Assembly: GCF_005930475.1 (NCBI RefSeq)
Contig: NZ_SJEW01000009.1
Coordinates: 1 to 64,000, forward strand
Direction: 5' to 3'
Length of the DNA: 64,000 bases
Source: Modestobacter altitudinis
Lineage (GTDB): Bacteria > Actinomycetota > Actinomycetes > Mycobacteriales > Geodermatophilaceae
The position numbers were made by a program, and so were the translations under genes. The notes below the pieces were generated by a model. The model saw nothing but the letters and a program-made list of their open reading frames with translations, made no database searches and was not told the origin of the DNA. Shown here piece by piece: positions 36,595-45,462 of this stretch; positions within the stretch are counted from its first letter, which is position 1, and each line of letters begins with the position of its first letter.

Positions 36595-39500
36595 CTAGGC
36601 CGTCTGGAGCTCCCGGAGACGCTGGCTGATGACGCCGGTGATGCCGTCGCCGCGCATGCTCACGCCGTAGAGGGCGTCGGCGATCTCCATCGTCCGCTTC
36701 TGGTGGGTGATGACGATCAGCTGCGAGCTGCTGCGGAGCTGCTCGACGAGGGTGAGCAGCCGGCCCAGGTTGACGTCGTCGAGCGCGGCCTCGACCTCGT
36801 CGAGCACGTAGAACGGCGAGGGGCGGGCGCGGAAGATCGCCACCAGCAGCGCGACCGCGGTCAGCGACCGCTCACCGCCGGACAGCAGCGACAGCCGCTT
36901 CACCTTCTTACCGGGCGGGCGCGCCTCGACCTCCACCCCGGTCGTCAGCAGGTCGTCGGGGTCGGTGAGGTAGATGCGTCCCTCGCCGCCGGGGAAGAGG
37001 ATCGAGAAGACCTCGGCGAACTCGCGCTGGGTGTCGGCGAAGGCCTCGGCGAACACCTCGTGGATGCGGGCGTCGACCTCGCGGACGACGGTGAGCAGGT
37101 CCCGGCGGGTGTTCTTGAGGTCCTCCAGCTGGGTGGCGAGGAAGGTGTGCCGCTCCTCCAGCGCGGCGAACTCCTCCAGCGCCAGCGGGTTGACCTTGCC
37201 CAGCGCGGCGAGGTCGCGCTCGGCGCGGGCGGCCCGGCGTTCGGTCACCGCGCGGTCGTAGCGGACCGGCTCTGGTTCGGGCTCGCCCGCCTCGGCCGCT
37301 GCCGCGACCTGTGCCTGGGTCGGCGGCACCAGCGCCGCCGGGCCGTACTCGCCGACCAGGGTGGGCAGGTCGACGCCGTACTCCTCGGCCGCGCGCGCCT
37401 CCAGTGCCTCGATCCGCAGCCGCTGCTCGGCGCGGGCGACCTCGTCGCGGTGCACCTCGTCGGTGAGCCGGTCCAGCTCTCCGGTGTGCTCCCGGACCCG
37501 GGCGCGGACCACCAGCAGCTCGGCCTCCCGGCCGGTGCGGGCCACGGCCAGGGCGTCGCGCTCGGTGACGGCACGGGCCAGCGACGCGCTCAGCGCGGTC
37601 TGGGCCTCCTCCGCGCCGCGGCGCACGGCTGCGGCGACGCGGGCCCCGCGCTCCCGGGCGACCCGGGCCGCCGCGGCCCGCTCGCGCGCGGCGCGCTCCT
37701 GCCGGGCCTGGCGACGCAACGACTCCGCCCGCCCGGTGAGCGACCGGGCGCGCTCCTCGGCGGTGCGCACCCCGAGCCGGGCCTCGGTCTCCGCCTGCCG
37801 GGCACCGGCGGCCTCGGCCCGGAGCCGGTCGCGCTCGTCGGTCGAGGGCTCCTCCTCCAACGGCGCGGCCTCGGCGGCGGCCAGCCGCTCCTCGATCTCG
37901 ACCAGCCCGGCGACCGCGGCGTCGCGGGCCTGCTCCGCGCGCACCCGGGCGGCATCCAGCCGCTGCGCCTCGGCGACCGCCGAGCGCGCGGCGGCTCCCA
38001 GCTCGGCCAGCTCGGCGGCGGCGGCCGAGCGCGCCCGGTCACCGGCCTGCCGGGCGGTGAGCGCGGTGTCGACGTCGGCGGAGCGCTGCGCGGCGACGTC
38101 CCGGGCGTCGGCCAGCTCGTCGGCCAGCCGGGCGGCGGTGGCGGTGGCGCGGTCCAGCTCCGCCGCGGCCTCGTCGACCCGGGCCCGCACCTCGAGCCCC
38201 GACGGGGCGTTCAGCTGGCCGCCCACCGCCCAGTCGGCGCCGAGCAGGTCACCGGAGCCGGTGACCGCCCGGACCCGCGGGTGGGTGCGCACCAGCGCCA
38301 CGGCGGCGGCCAGGTCGCCGACGACGGCGACCCGCTCCAGCGCGCGGGCCAGCGCCGGGCCGAGCTCGGCGGGTGCGGTGACCAGGTCGAGGGCCCAGCG
38401 AGCGCCCTCGGGCAGCTCCGGCCAGCCGTCCCGGGCGACCGGGGGCAGGCCGCCGGTGACCAGCAGGCCCACCCGCCCGCCGTCGGTCCCGGCCAGGTGG
38501 GTGAGCACGTCGGCGGCCTCGGCGACCCCGGCGACGACCACCGCGTCGGCCAGCCCGCCCAGGGCGGCCGCGATCGGGACCTCGGCGCCCGGCGCGACGG
38601 TGAGCCGGTCGGGGACCGGCCCGAGCACCCCGGACAGGCCGGCGGCGAGCACGGCGGCCGCGCCGTCGGCGGGGGCGAGCCCCAGGGCCAGCGCGTCGCG
38701 GCGGGCCTGCCAGCCGGCGCGGTCCCGTTCGGCGGCGCGTTCGGCGGCGGTCAGCTCGGCGACGGTGCGGGCGGCCCCGGCGGAGGCCGCGATCGCGGCG
38801 GCGTGCGCTGCGGCGAGGTCCTCGTCACCGCCGGCGTCCTCGGTCAGCTCTGCGCGCCGGGCCTCCAGCCGTTCCGCAGCCGCGTCGGCCCGGTCGGCGG
38901 CCTCGGTGGCCGCGGCGGCGAGCCGGTCGATCTCCGCCTCCCCCGCCGCGGCACGCGACCGGCCCGCGGCCACCTTCCCGGAGAGCCGGGCCAGGTGCTC
39001 GCGGCGGTCGGCCAGCGCACGGGCGGCGGCGACCAGGGCACGCTCCGCCTCGGACAGGGCCGTCTCCACCTCGGCCCGCAGCGCCACGGCGGTCGTCAGC
39101 CGGGCGCGCTCGGCCTCCAGTGACTCGGCGAGCTCGCGCTCGGTCGCCTCGACCCGCTCGGCCTCGGCGTCCAGCGCGTCCGGGTCGCGGCCGGTGGGAC
39201 CGGCCGGCGGCGCGGCGGACAGGTGCCGGTGCCGCTCGGCGGCCAGCTGGCCGACGCTGCGGAAGCGCTCGGCCAGGGTGGACAGCCGGTACCAGCTGTC
39301 CTGGGCGGTGGCCAGCGCGGGCGCATCGGCGGCCAGCTGCCGTTCCAGGGCCGACTCGGTGCGGGAGGCCTCACCCAGCGCGGCCTCGACCACCGCCCGG
39401 CGGGCGCGCGCGGCGGTCTCGTCGGCGACGTCGGCATCGAGGGCGTCGCGCAGCCCGACCAGGTCGTCGGCGAGCAGCCGCAGCCGGGCGTCCCGCAGGT

Positions 39501-40161
39501 CGGCCTGGACCCCGGCCGCCCGGCGGGCCACCTCGGCCTGCTTGCCCAGCGGCTTGAGCTGGCGGCGCAGCTCGGCGGTCAGGTCGCCCAGCCGGTCGAG
39601 GTTGGCCTGCATCGCGTCGAGCTTGCGGAGCGCCTTCTCCTTGCGCTTGCGGTGCTTGAGGACGCCGGCGGCCTCCTCGACGAAGGCGCGCCTGTCCTCC
39701 GGGCGACCGGACAGGACGGCGTCGAGCTGCCCCTGCCCGACGATGACGTGCATCTCCCGGCCGATGCCCGAGTCGCTCAGCAGTTCCTGGACGTCGAGCA
39801 GCCGGACCTTGTCACCGTTGATCTCGTACTCGCTCTCACCGGAGCGGTACATCCGGCGGGTGATCGACACCTCGGTGTAGTCGATGGGCAGCGCGCCGTC
39901 GGCGTTGTCGATCGTCAGCGTCACCTCGGCGCGGCCCAGCGCCGGCCGACCGGCCGTGCCGGCGAAGATGACGTCCTCCATCTTCCCGCCGCGCAGGCTC
40001 TTGGCGCCCTGCTCGCCGAGCACCCAGGCGATCGCGTCGACGACGTTGGACTTGCCCGAGCCGTTCGGGCCGACGACGGCGGTGATGCCGGGTTCCAGGC
40101 GGAGCGTCGTCGGCGACGCGAAGGACTTGAAGCCCTTGAGCGTCAGGCTGGACAGGTGCAC
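36595..40161 (-). CDS. smc: Chromosome segregation ATPase SMC
   Basis: SMC organises and segregates chromosomes with ScpA/ScpB. The 1188-residue product shows N-terminal Walker A (VVGPNGSGKSNVVDAI), a long Ala/Glu/Arg-rich coiled coil, the hinge around residues 500-640, a second coiled coil, the ABC signature (LSLLSGGERSLTAVALL) and Walker B (FYVLDEVEAALDDVN). The GTG at 40161 gives MHLSSLTLKGFKSFA, the family start. Several very long ORFs on the plus strand are shadows of its Ala/Arg codons. Confidence 0.97.
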   Translation of the reverse strand: MHLSSLTLKGFKSFASPTTLRLEPGITAVVGPNGSGKSNVVDAIAWVLGEQGAKSLRGGKMEDVIFAGTAGRPALGRAEVTLTIDNADGALPIDYTEVSITRRMYRSGESEYEINGDKVRLLDVQELLSDSGIGREMHVIVGQGQLDAVLSGRPEDRRAFVEEAAGVLKHRKRKEKALRKLDAMQANLDRLGDLTAELRRQLKPLGKQAEVARRAAGVQADLRDARLRLLADDLVGLRDALDADVADETAARARRAVVEAALGEASRTESALERQLAADAPALATAQDSWYRLSTLAERFRSVGQLAAERHRHLSAAPPAGPTGRDPDALDAEAERVEATERELAESLEAERARLTTAVALRAEVETALSEAERALVAAARALADRREHLARLSGKVAAGRSRAAAGEAEIDRLAAAATEAADRADAAAERLEARRAELTEDAGGDEDLAAAHAAAIAASAGAARTVAELTAAERAAERDRAGWQARRDALALGLAPADGAAAVLAAGLSGVLGPVPDRLTVAPGAEVPIAAALGGLADAVVVAGVAEAADVLTHLAGTDGGRVGLLVTGGLPPVARDGWPELPEGARWALDLVTAPAELGPALARALERVAVVGDLAAAVALVRTHPRVRAVTGSGDLLGADWAVGGQLNAPSGLEVRARVDEAAAELDRATATAARLADELADARDVAAQRSADVDTALTARQAGDRARSAAAAELAELGAAARSAVAEAQRLDAARVRAEQARDAAVAGLVEIEERLAAAEAAPLEEEPSTDERDRLRAEAAGARQAETEARLGVRTAEERARSLTGRAESLRRQARQERAARERAAAARVARERGARVAAAVRRGAEEAQTALSASLARAVTERDALAVARTGREAELLVVRARVREHTGELDRLTDEVHRDEVARAEQRLRIEALEARAAEEYGVDLPTLVGEYGPAALVPPTQAQVAAAAEAGEPEPEPVRYDRAVTERRAARAERDLAALGKVNPLALEEFAALEERHTFLATQLEDLKNTRRDLLTVVREVDARIHEVFAEAFADTQREFAEVFSILFPGGEGRIYLTDPDDLLTTGVEVEARPPGKKVKRLSLLSGGERSLTAVALLVAIFRARPSPFYVLDEVEAALDDVNLGRLLTLVEQLRSSSQLIVITHQKRTMEIADALYGVSMRGDGITGVISQRLRELQTA

Positions 40162-40238
40162 GGCGGAGAGGCTCCCGGAGGGGTACGACAGTCCTGCTCG
40201 GCGCAGGGTCGCCCCATGATGACCGACGGCATGCCGAT

Positions 40239-40268
40239 CGCCCCTCGCGTCGGTGGACGCGAGGGGCG
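40239..40268. terminator. 13-bp stem-loop upstream of smc
   Basis: The arms CGCCCCTCGCGTC and GACGCGAGGGGCG pair perfectly around the loop ggtg. It lies between the small coiled-coil gene and smc (both minus strand) and is followed by a copy of the dispersed repeat. Likely terminator. Confidence 0.7.
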
Positions 40269-40287
40269 CCTGGGGCGGGTGAGCAGG

Positions 40288-40341
40288 AGGACGCCTCCCT
40301 CTCACCCCTCGCCGGCTCGGGATGAGCCTCCGGACGGGGCC
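40288..40341 (+). repeat. Dispersed ~55-bp element, copy C
   Basis: Its plus-strand sequence AGGACGCCTCCCTCTCACCC, CGCCGGCTCGGGATGAGCC and TCCGGACGGGGCC aligns without gaps to the other copies. It ends one base before the stop codon of the minus-strand coiled-coil gene, so it is 3'-adjacent to that gene. Confidence 0.75.
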
Positions 40342-40342
40342 G

Positions 40343-40534
40343 TCAGGCGAGAGCGGGCGCGGCCGACTCGTGGGCCATGGTGAGCAGCTCGCGGGCGATC
40401 GTGGCGTCCCGCTCCTCACGGAGGGCGGCGATCTCCTCCTCGAGGCGGCGCACCTTCGCGCGCAGGGCGGCGTTCTCCTCGGCTACTCGAAGCTCGTGCG
40501 GAGCGACGATCGAACCGAACAGGGCCTTGGCCAT
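40343..40534 (-). CDS. Small coiled-coil protein upstream of smc (hypothetical)
   Basis: The 63-residue protein consists of a short N-terminus (MAKALFGSIVAPHELRVAEE) and a single leucine-zipper-like heptad helix (NAALRAKVRRLEEEIAALRE). GAAAGG lies ~9 nt before the ATG. It could dimerise or bind a larger coiled-coil partner; adjacency to smc is suggestive only. Codon use is ordinary. I do not recognise a named family. Confidence 0.7.
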   Translation of the reverse strand: MAKALFGSIVAPHELRVAEENAALRAKVRRLEEEIAALREERDATIARELLTMAHESAAPALA

Positions 40535-40680
40535 GGCTCAGCGGCCTTTCACGTGCAGGAGTGGGTCCCTCGCACCGCCGGGGCGGTCTGCGCGGGTTGG
40601 TGTCCTCAGGGTGACAGCCGCTTCGACCTGGGTCAACGGCGCAGCTACCTCTGCCGGGTGTCGGGCGGATGTCGTCTTGG

Positions 40681-40946
40681 TCACCCCACGGTGAAGCCGG
40701 CCACCCCTGCACCACGTCGTCGCGGTGCTGCACACCGGCGACCGCGCCCGGCGCCCGCGGTCCGGAGAGCTCGGCCAGGACCGCACGGACGTCGTCCGCC
40801 GGGCCCTCGAGCACCACCTCGGCCCGTCCACGAAGGACCCCGCTGCCCCCCACGCCTCGCAGGCTCGGCGCGGGCCCCTGCACCGGGGCCGGGCCGACGC
40901 CCTGCACCTGACCCTCGACCAGCGCGAGGACGCGCAGCACCGTCAC
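40681..40946 (-). pseudogene. acyP: Acylphosphatase gene with core replaced by a repeat and a 3' frameshift
   Basis: The start LRVLALVEGQVQGVG and the later GRAEVVLEGPADDVRAVLAE are clear acylphosphatase. The ~23 residues normally between them, with the catalytic Arg (GFR) and Asn, are missing. They are replaced by 21 codons (PAPVQGPAPSLRGVGGSGVL...) from dispersed-repeat copy D. A -1/+2 frameshift near the end separates GVQHRDDVVQ from the expected tail GVAGFTVG and its TGA (40681-40683). Position between mutM and smc matches acyP of mycobacteria. The GTG overlaps the mutM stop. Confidence 0.75.
40833..40890 (+). repeat. Dispersed ~55-bp element, copy D, inside the acylphosphatase gene
   Basis: It starts AAGGACCCCGCTGCCCCCC, contains GCCTCGCAGGCTCGGCGCG and ends GGCCCCTGCACCGGGGCC. 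It lies antisense to acyP, precisely between the codons for VQGVG and GRAEVV. Its arms carry compensating changes (GGACCCCGCTG versus CACCGGGGCC). Confidence 0.78.
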
Positions 40947-41827
40947 GATCGTCGGACCCGTGGCCGCGGTTGGCACTGCGGGCAGCTGTAGCTGGACCGG
41001 TTCATGAACGACTCGCGGCGGATCGGGGTCCCGCACCGGGGGCACGGCCGGTCCAGCTGGCCGTAGACCGCCAGGTGCCGGGAGAAGTACCCGCTCTGCC
41101 CGTTGACGTCGACGTAGAGCGAGTCGAAGGAGGTGCCGCCCTGCTCGAGGCTCTCCCCCAGCACGTCGCGGACGCCCTCCAGGAGGTCGGCGACCTGGGC
41201 GCGGGTGAGCTTGTCGGTGGGCCGGGCGCCGTGCAGCCGGGCGCGCCACAGCGACTCGTCGGCGTAGATGTTGCCGACCCCGCCGATCAGGGTCTGGTCC
41301 AGCAGCGCACGCTTGACCTCGGTGTGCCGACGGCGGAGCGCGGCGCTGAAGGCGTCGACGTCGAAGGCGTCGTCCAGCGGGTCGATGGCGATGTGTGCCA
41401 GCCGCGGCGGCACGTCGGCGGGGTCCGTCCCCGCGCCGTCCTCCACCGCCAGCCCGCCGAACGTGCGCTGGTCGACGAAGCGCAGCTCGCGGCCGCCGTC
41501 GGTGAACCGGAGACGGGCGCGCAGGTGGACCTCGTCGGCCTCCTCGGGCTTCTCCACGAGCAGCTGCCCGCTCATCCCGAGATGGGCGACCAGGGCACGG
41601 CCGGTGGGGGTGCCGTCGGCCTCGGCGACGGGCAGCCACAGGTACTTCCCGCGCCGGTGGGCGGCGGTCAGGGTGCGACCGGTCAGCGCGGCCACGAAGT
41701 GCTCGGTCCCCTCGAGGTGCCGGCGGACCGCCCGCGGGTGGTGCACCTCGACCGCGGCGACGGTCCGGCCGGTGACCCAGCGGTCGAGGCCGCGCCGGAC
41801 GACCTCGACCTCGGGCAGCTCGGGCAC
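40943..41827 (-). CDS. mutM: Formamidopyrimidine-DNA glycosylase
   Basis: MutM/Fpg excises oxidised purines. The 294-residue product has the catalytic N-terminal Pro ([14 protein letters not shown], exposed after Met removal). The H2TH region ([20 protein letters not shown]) and the zinc finger [11 protein letters not shown]...CPQC are present. Its GTG start lies within 2 nt of the rnc stop. Its stop overlaps the start of the acyP remnant by 4 nt. Confidence 0.96.
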   Translation of the reverse strand: MPELPEVEVVRRGLDRWVTGRTVAAVEVHHPRAVRRHLEGTEHFVAALTGRTLTAAHRRGKYLWLPVAEADGTPTGRALVAHLGMSGQLLVEKPEEADEVHLRARLRFTDGGRELRFVDQRTFGGLAVEDGAGTDPADVPPRLAHIAIDPLDDAFDVDAFSAALRRRHTEVKRALLDQTLIGGVGNIYADESLWRARLHGARPTDKLTRAQVADLLEGVRDVLGESLEQGGTSFDSLYVDVNGQSGYFSRHLAVYGQLDRPCPRCGTPIRRESFMNRSSYSCPQCQPRPRVRRS

Positions 41828-41828
41828 G

Positions 41829-42557
41829 TCAGCCGCCCGCGGGTCCGCCGTCGGTCGCCGTCGTGAGCGAGTGCCACGCGGCTTCGGCGGCCTCCTGCTC
41901 GGCGGCCTTCTTGGTGCGTCCGGTGCCCTTGCCGCGGATCTGGCCGGCCAGCAGCACGGCGGCGGTGAACGTCTTGGCGTGGTCGGGACCGGTGTCCTCG
42001 ACGTCGTAGACCGGGGCGCCCAGGCCCTGGCCGGCAGCGAGCTCCTGCAGGCTGGTCTTCCAGTCCAGTGCGGCGCCGCGGGTGGCCGACTCGGCCAGCA
42101 GCGGGTCGAACAGCCGGTGGACGATCGCCGAGGCGGTGGTCAGCCCCAGCCCCAGGTGGACGGCGCCGATGAGCGCCTCCAGTGCATCGGCGAGGATCGA
42201 GTCCTTCTCCCGGCCGCCGGTGGTCGTCTCGCCGCGGCCCAGCAGCAGGTGCGGGCCGATGCCGCCCTCGCCGAGCGAGCGGGAGACGCGGGCCAGCGAG
42301 TTCATGTTGACCACCGAGGCGCGCAGCTTGGCCAGCTGCCCCTCGGGCAGCTCGGGGTGGCTCCGGTAGAGCTCGTCGGTCACCACGAGCCCGAGCACCG
42401 AGTCGCCGAGGAACTCCAGGCGCTCGTTGGTCGGCAGGCCACCGTGCTCGTACGCGTAGGACCGGTGGGTCAGCGCCAGCTCCAGCAGTGCCGGGGACAG
42501 CTCGACGCCCAGGGCGTCGGCGAGCCAGCGGCCGGCGGCGTCGGTGTGCTCGGTCAC
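41829..42557 (-). CDS. rnc: Ribonuclease III
   Basis: RNase III cleaves double-stranded RNA, including rRNA precursors. The product of about 242 residues has the catalytic signature [20 protein letters not shown], the second acidic cluster [13 protein letters not shown], and a C-terminal dsRBD ([36 protein letters not shown]). The GTG at 42557 best matches homologue length; an in-frame GTG at 42584 would add nine residues. A 10-bp stem-loop lies just upstream. Order rpmF-rnc-mutM is conserved. Confidence 0.95.
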   Translation of the reverse strand: MTEHTDAAGRWLADALGVELSPALLELALTHRSYAYEHGGLPTNERLEFLGDSVLGLVVTDELYRSHPELPEGQLAKLRASVVNMNSLARVSRSLGEGGIGPHLLLGRGETTTGGREKDSILADALEALIGAVHLGLGLTTASAIVHRLFDPLLAESATRGAALDWKTSLQELAAGQGLGAPVYDVEDTGPDHAKTFTAAVLLAGQIRGKGTGRTKKAAEQEAAEAAWHSLTTATDGGPAGG

Positions 42558-42588
42558 GACGGGCGGACGACCGGCGGCGTCCACGGCC

Positions 42589-42613
42589 GCAGGCCCCCTG
42601 CCGGGGGGCCTGC
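42589..42613. promoter_or_regulatory. 10-bp stem-loop in the rnc leader
   Basis: The arms GCAGGCCCCC and GGGGGCCTGC pair perfectly around tgccg, between rpmF and rnc. It may be a partial terminator or, by analogy with enterobacterial rnc, an RNase III processing site for autoregulation (inference). Confidence 0.5.
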
Positions 42614-42666
42614 CGCCGAGGACGCCGGAGCGGAGGTCGGCTGCGCCATGGTGCGGGTGCGCAGGG

Positions 42667-42846
42667 TCAGACCGCGAGGACCTGACGGCCGTCGTGCTGA
42701 CCGCAGGTGGGGCACGCGATGTGCGGGGGCTTGAGCTCGCCGCAGGCCTTGTTCGGGCAGGGGGCCAGGGTCGGGGCCGTGGCCTTCCACTGCGACCGGC
42801 GCGAGCGGGTGTTGCTGCGCGAGGTGCGCCGCTTCGGGACAGCCAT
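42667..42846 (-). CDS. rpmF: 50S ribosomal protein L32 (zinc-binding form)
   Basis: The 59-residue L32 starts [20 protein letters not shown] and has the four zinc cysteines CPNKAC and CPTC. Presence of the Cys pairs marks the zinc-containing (C+) paralogue. It lies 2 bp after the DUF177 gene, the usual DUF177-rpmF pairing. Confidence 0.96.
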   Translation of the reverse strand: MAVPKRRTSRSNTRSRRSQWKATAPTLAPCPNKACGELKPPHIACPTCGQHDGRQVLAV

Positions 42847-42848
42847 GA

Positions 42849-43556
42849 TCAGTTCTCCTCGGTGTCGGTGCTCCCGGAGCCCGGCTGGGCCCCGTCGGCG
42901 TCGTTCGCAGTGCTGTCGTTCAGGTCGGCGAAGCGCGCGGCCAGCCCGGCGAACCGGGGGTCGATCACCTCGTGCGAGTGGTCAGCGGGCAGGTCGTCCA
43001 GCCGCTCACCGCAGTCGACGCACAGGCCGGCGCAGTCCGGCGTGCAGGTCGGCGACAGCGGCAGGGTGAGGACGACGGTGTCCCGGACGAGCGGGGCCAG
43101 GTCGAGCGTGTCGCCCTCGATCCGGCGCACCTCGTCCTCGCCGCTGGTGGCCTCGGTGGTGCTGCCCTCGTAGGCGTACAGCTCCTGGACGTCGAGCTCC
43201 AGGGTGTCCTCGACGGGGTCCAGGCACCGCGCGCACTGCCCGGTCACCGGGACGTCGACGGTGCCGCTGACCAGCACGCCCTCCATCACGGACTCGAGCC
43301 GCAGGTGCAGGTCGACCGGTGCGCCCTCGGGGACCCCGATCATCTCGACACCCCAGCCCGGCCGGGCGGGGAGCGTCCTGTCCCACTCGCGCATGGTGCC
43401 GGCGCGCCGGCCCAGCTCGCGGAGGTCGACGGTCCACGCCTTGGCAGCTGCCTTCTCCGCGGCCTTCTCGGCGACCGAGCGGGTCGCGGGGTCGGCGGCG
43501 GGGCGCTGCGCGTCGGTGGACGCGGCGCCGGGGAACGGTGCAGGGGAAGCAGACAT
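42849..43556 (-). CDS. DUF177 (YceD) family protein
   Basis: YceD proteins are conserved upstream of rpmF and affect 23S rRNA maturation in some bacteria. The 235-residue product has the typical zinc-like cysteines [20 protein letters not shown] and [17 protein letters not shown]- and C-terminal ends are Ala- and acid-rich. The next genes are rpmF and rnc, consistent with an rRNA/ribosome biogenesis operon. Confidence 0.93.
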   Translation of the reverse strand: MSASPAPFPGAASTDAQRPAADPATRSVAEKAAEKAAAKAWTVDLRELGRRAGTMREWDRTLPARPGWGVEMIGVPEGAPVDLHLRLESVMEGVLVSGTVDVPVTGQCARCLDPVEDTLELDVQELYAYEGSTTEATSGEDEVRRIEGDTLDLAPLVRDTVVLTLPLSPTCTPDCAGLCVDCGERLDDLPADHSHEVIDPRFAGLAARFADLNDSTANDADGAQPGSGSTDTEEN

Positions 43557-43626
43557 GTCAGTACTCGTCGTCGTCGATGGTGGGTTCGCCGGGAGCGCAC
43601 GGGAGGCAGCGGCCGGACGGAGGTCG

Positions 43627-43632
43627 AGCTTA
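43627..43632 (-). promoter_or_regulatory. Candidate -10 element upstream of DUF177-rpmF-rnc
   Basis: Minus-strand TAAGCT (TANNNT) lies about 70 bp upstream of the DUF177 start, in the 144-bp gap after sepIVA. No convincing -35 is visible. Confidence 0.3.
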
Positions 43633-43661
43633 CCCGATCCTCCGCCGGCCTCGTCCCGGTG

Positions 43662-43717
43662 TCAGGGCGTGCGCAGGTCCGGTGGGCCCAGCGCGGTCGG
43701 TCAGGGCGTGCGCAGGT
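43662..43717. repeat. 17-bp direct repeat spanning the sepIVA stop codon
   Basis: tcagggcgtgcgcaggt occurs at 43662-43678 and 43701-43717, offset by 39 bp. The second copy encodes the last codons and stop of the sepIVA-like gene on the minus strand; the first repeats them beyond the stop, suggesting a local duplication of the gene end. Confidence 0.75.
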
Positions 43718-44390
43718 TGACGCGCGCCTTCTCCACCGAACGCATCATGTGCGACAGCGTGTTCCCGAAGTCGGCGAGCCGGGTGTCGACGTAGTCGTCG
43801 ACCTCCGCGCGCATCCGGGCGACCTCGGCCGCGGTCCGCGCCCCGAGCGCGTCGGCCCGGTCGACCGCCGTCCGGTACACCTCGGTCTCGGTGAGCAACC
43901 GCTCGTGCTCGACCTCACCGGCGGCGACCAGTTCGTCCTGCTGGCGCTGCCCGTCGGCGAGGAGCTGCTCGCGCAGCCGGCGGGCCTCGGCGAGCAGCCG
44001 CTCGGCCTCCGCCTCGGCCTCGGCCAGCAGCTCGTCGGCCTCCGCCTGGGCCTGGGTGAGGATCTCGTCGCGCTGCCGGCGGGCGGTGCCGACCAGCTCC
44101 TCGCGCTGGCGGCGGGCGTTGGCCACGACCTGCTCGCTGTCGCTGCGGGTGCGCCCGGTCAGCCGCTCGGCCTCCGCCTGGGCCTGCTGGAGGATCTCGG
44201 TGCGCTGCTCGACGATGGCGCCGGCCTGCTGCACCTCCTCGGGGAGGGACTCACGCAGGTCGTCGAGCAGGTCGAGCAGGTGGTCGCGCGGCACCATGCA
44301 GGACGAGGACATCGGCACGCTGCGGGCGTTCTCGATGACCGTGGTCAGTTCGTCCACGGTCTCGTACAGCCGGTAGACGACCTCCGTCAT
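43701..44390 (-). CDS. sepIVA: SepIVA-like DivIVA-domain coiled-coil protein
   Basis: The 229-residue protein starts MTEVVYRLYETVDELTTVIE and is dominated by a charged coiled coil of Ala/Glu/Arg heptads (AEADELLAEAEAEAERLLAE). The N-terminal helix and position next to coaD and DUF177-rpmF-rnc match mycobacterial SepIVA (Rv2927c), a septum-associated protein. DivIVA-type proteins recognise curved membranes. Its ATG overlaps the coaD stop by 4 nt. Confidence 0.85.
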   Translation of the reverse strand: MTEVVYRLYETVDELTTVIENARSVPMSSSCMVPRDHLLDLLDDLRESLPEEVQQAGAIVEQRTEILQQAQAEAERLTGRTRSDSEQVVANARRQREELVGTARRQRDEILTQAQAEADELLAEAEAEAERLLAEARRLREQLLADGQRQQDELVAAGEVEHERLLTETEVYRTAVDRADALGARTAAEVARMRAEVDDYVDTRLADFGNTLSHMMRSVEKARVNLRTP

Positions 44391-44875
44391 GGCTGCTGCC
44401 TCTCCCTCGCCTGCGCCACCAGCCGGTCGTTGACCGCCTTGGGGACCAGTGACGAGACATCGCCGCCGAACTTCGCGATCTGCTTGACCAGGCTCGAGGA
44501 GAGGTGGCCGACCTGCGGCGCGGTCGGCACGAACAGGGTCTCGACCCCGGCCAGCTCGCGGTTCATCTGCGCCATCTGCAGCTCGTACTCGAAGTCGCCG
44601 ACGGCCCGGAGGCCCTTGACGATCACCGGGATGTCCCGGTCGCGGCAGTAGTTCACCAGCAGGCCCTCGAAGCTGTCCACGGTGACGTTGGACAGGTCGA
44701 CGACCGCCTCACGCAGCAGGGCCATCCGCTCCGAGACGTCGAACAGGCCCGCCTTGCCGGGGTTGACCAGCACTGCGACGACCAGTTCGTCGTACAGGGC
44801 GGCGGCGCGCGCGATCACGTCGACATGGCCGTTGGTGACCGGGTCGAACGAACCGGGACAGACCGCACGCCTCAC
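44387..44875 (-). CDS. coaD: Phosphopantetheine adenylyltransferase
   Basis: CoaD makes dephospho-CoA from phosphopantetheine and ATP. The 162-residue product has the nucleotidyltransferase HxGH-like motif CPGSFDPVTNGHVDVIAR and the C-terminal SSSLVKQIAKFGGDVS, with GLRAVGDFEYELQMAQMN between. The GTG overlaps the rsmD stop (GTGA), giving the order rsmD-coaD-sepIVA, all translationally coupled. Confidence 0.96.
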   Translation of the reverse strand: MRRAVCPGSFDPVTNGHVDVIARAAALYDELVVAVLVNPGKAGLFDVSERMALLREAVVDLSNVTVDSFEGLLVNYCRDRDIPVIVKGLRAVGDFEYELQMAQMNRELAGVETLFVPTAPQVGHLSSSLVKQIAKFGGDVSSLVPKAVNDRLVAQARERQQP

Positions 44876-45426
44876 GACAAGCGACCGTACCGGAGCACCG
44901 CCTCCCCGTACCGACGATCACGGACTCCGATCAGCGGTGTCGGCCACTCCCACGGCTGCTCGCGACTGGACCGCTCGACGACGACCACGGCGTCCGGGCT
45001 CAGCCAGCCGTTCCCGGCGAGGGCGCGCAGCACGCCCAGCACCTCCTCCTCGGGAGCCGCGTACGGCGGGTCGGCGACCACCAGGTCGAAGCCGGCCGGG
45101 GCCGCCCCCGCGACCACGGTCGGCACGCTGCCCGGCAGCACCACGGCACCACGCAGGCCCACCGCGGCGATGTTCTCGCGCAGCACCGGCAGCACCCCGC
45201 CGCCGGACTCCACGAAGACCACCTCGGCCGCGCCGCGGGACAGCGCCTCCAGACCGAGCGCGCCGGAGCCGGCGTAGAGGTCCAGCACCCGGATGCCGTC
45301 GAGGTCCAGCAGCGAGCCCAGCGAGTTGAACAGGCCCTCGCGCGCCCGGTCGCCGGTGGGCCGCACCCCGGCGCGCGGGACCTTCAGCCGCCGCCCACCA
45401 GCAGATCCAGCGATGATGCGGGTCAC
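44872..45426 (-). CDS. rsmD: 16S rRNA (guanine-N2)-methyltransferase RsmD
   Basis: RsmD methylates G966 of 16S rRNA. The 184-residue protein has the family start TRIIAGSAGGRRL, PTGDRAREGLFNSL, the SAM motif VLDLYAGSGALGLEALSRG and the catalytic DPPY (VVADPPYAAPEEE). It is coupled to coaD. Upstream lies a repeat-rich gap of about 110 bp separating it from recG. Confidence 0.94.
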   Translation of the reverse strand: MTRIIAGSAGGRRLKVPRAGVRPTGDRAREGLFNSLGSLLDLDGIRVLDLYAGSGALGLEALSRGAAEVVFVESGGGVLPVLRENIAAVGLRGAVVLPGSVPTVVAGAAPAGFDLVVADPPYAAPEEEVLGVLRALAGNGWLSPDAVVVVERSSREQPWEWPTPLIGVRDRRYGEAVLRYGRLS

Positions 45427-45462
45427 GCCCCCGGCCCCCTGCAGGGTCCCACCGCGAGTGGG

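Noticed and set aside
36331-39123. Plus-strand open frame of 930 codons
   Set aside because: Antisense shadow of smc; low-complexity Gly/Ala/Arg translation.
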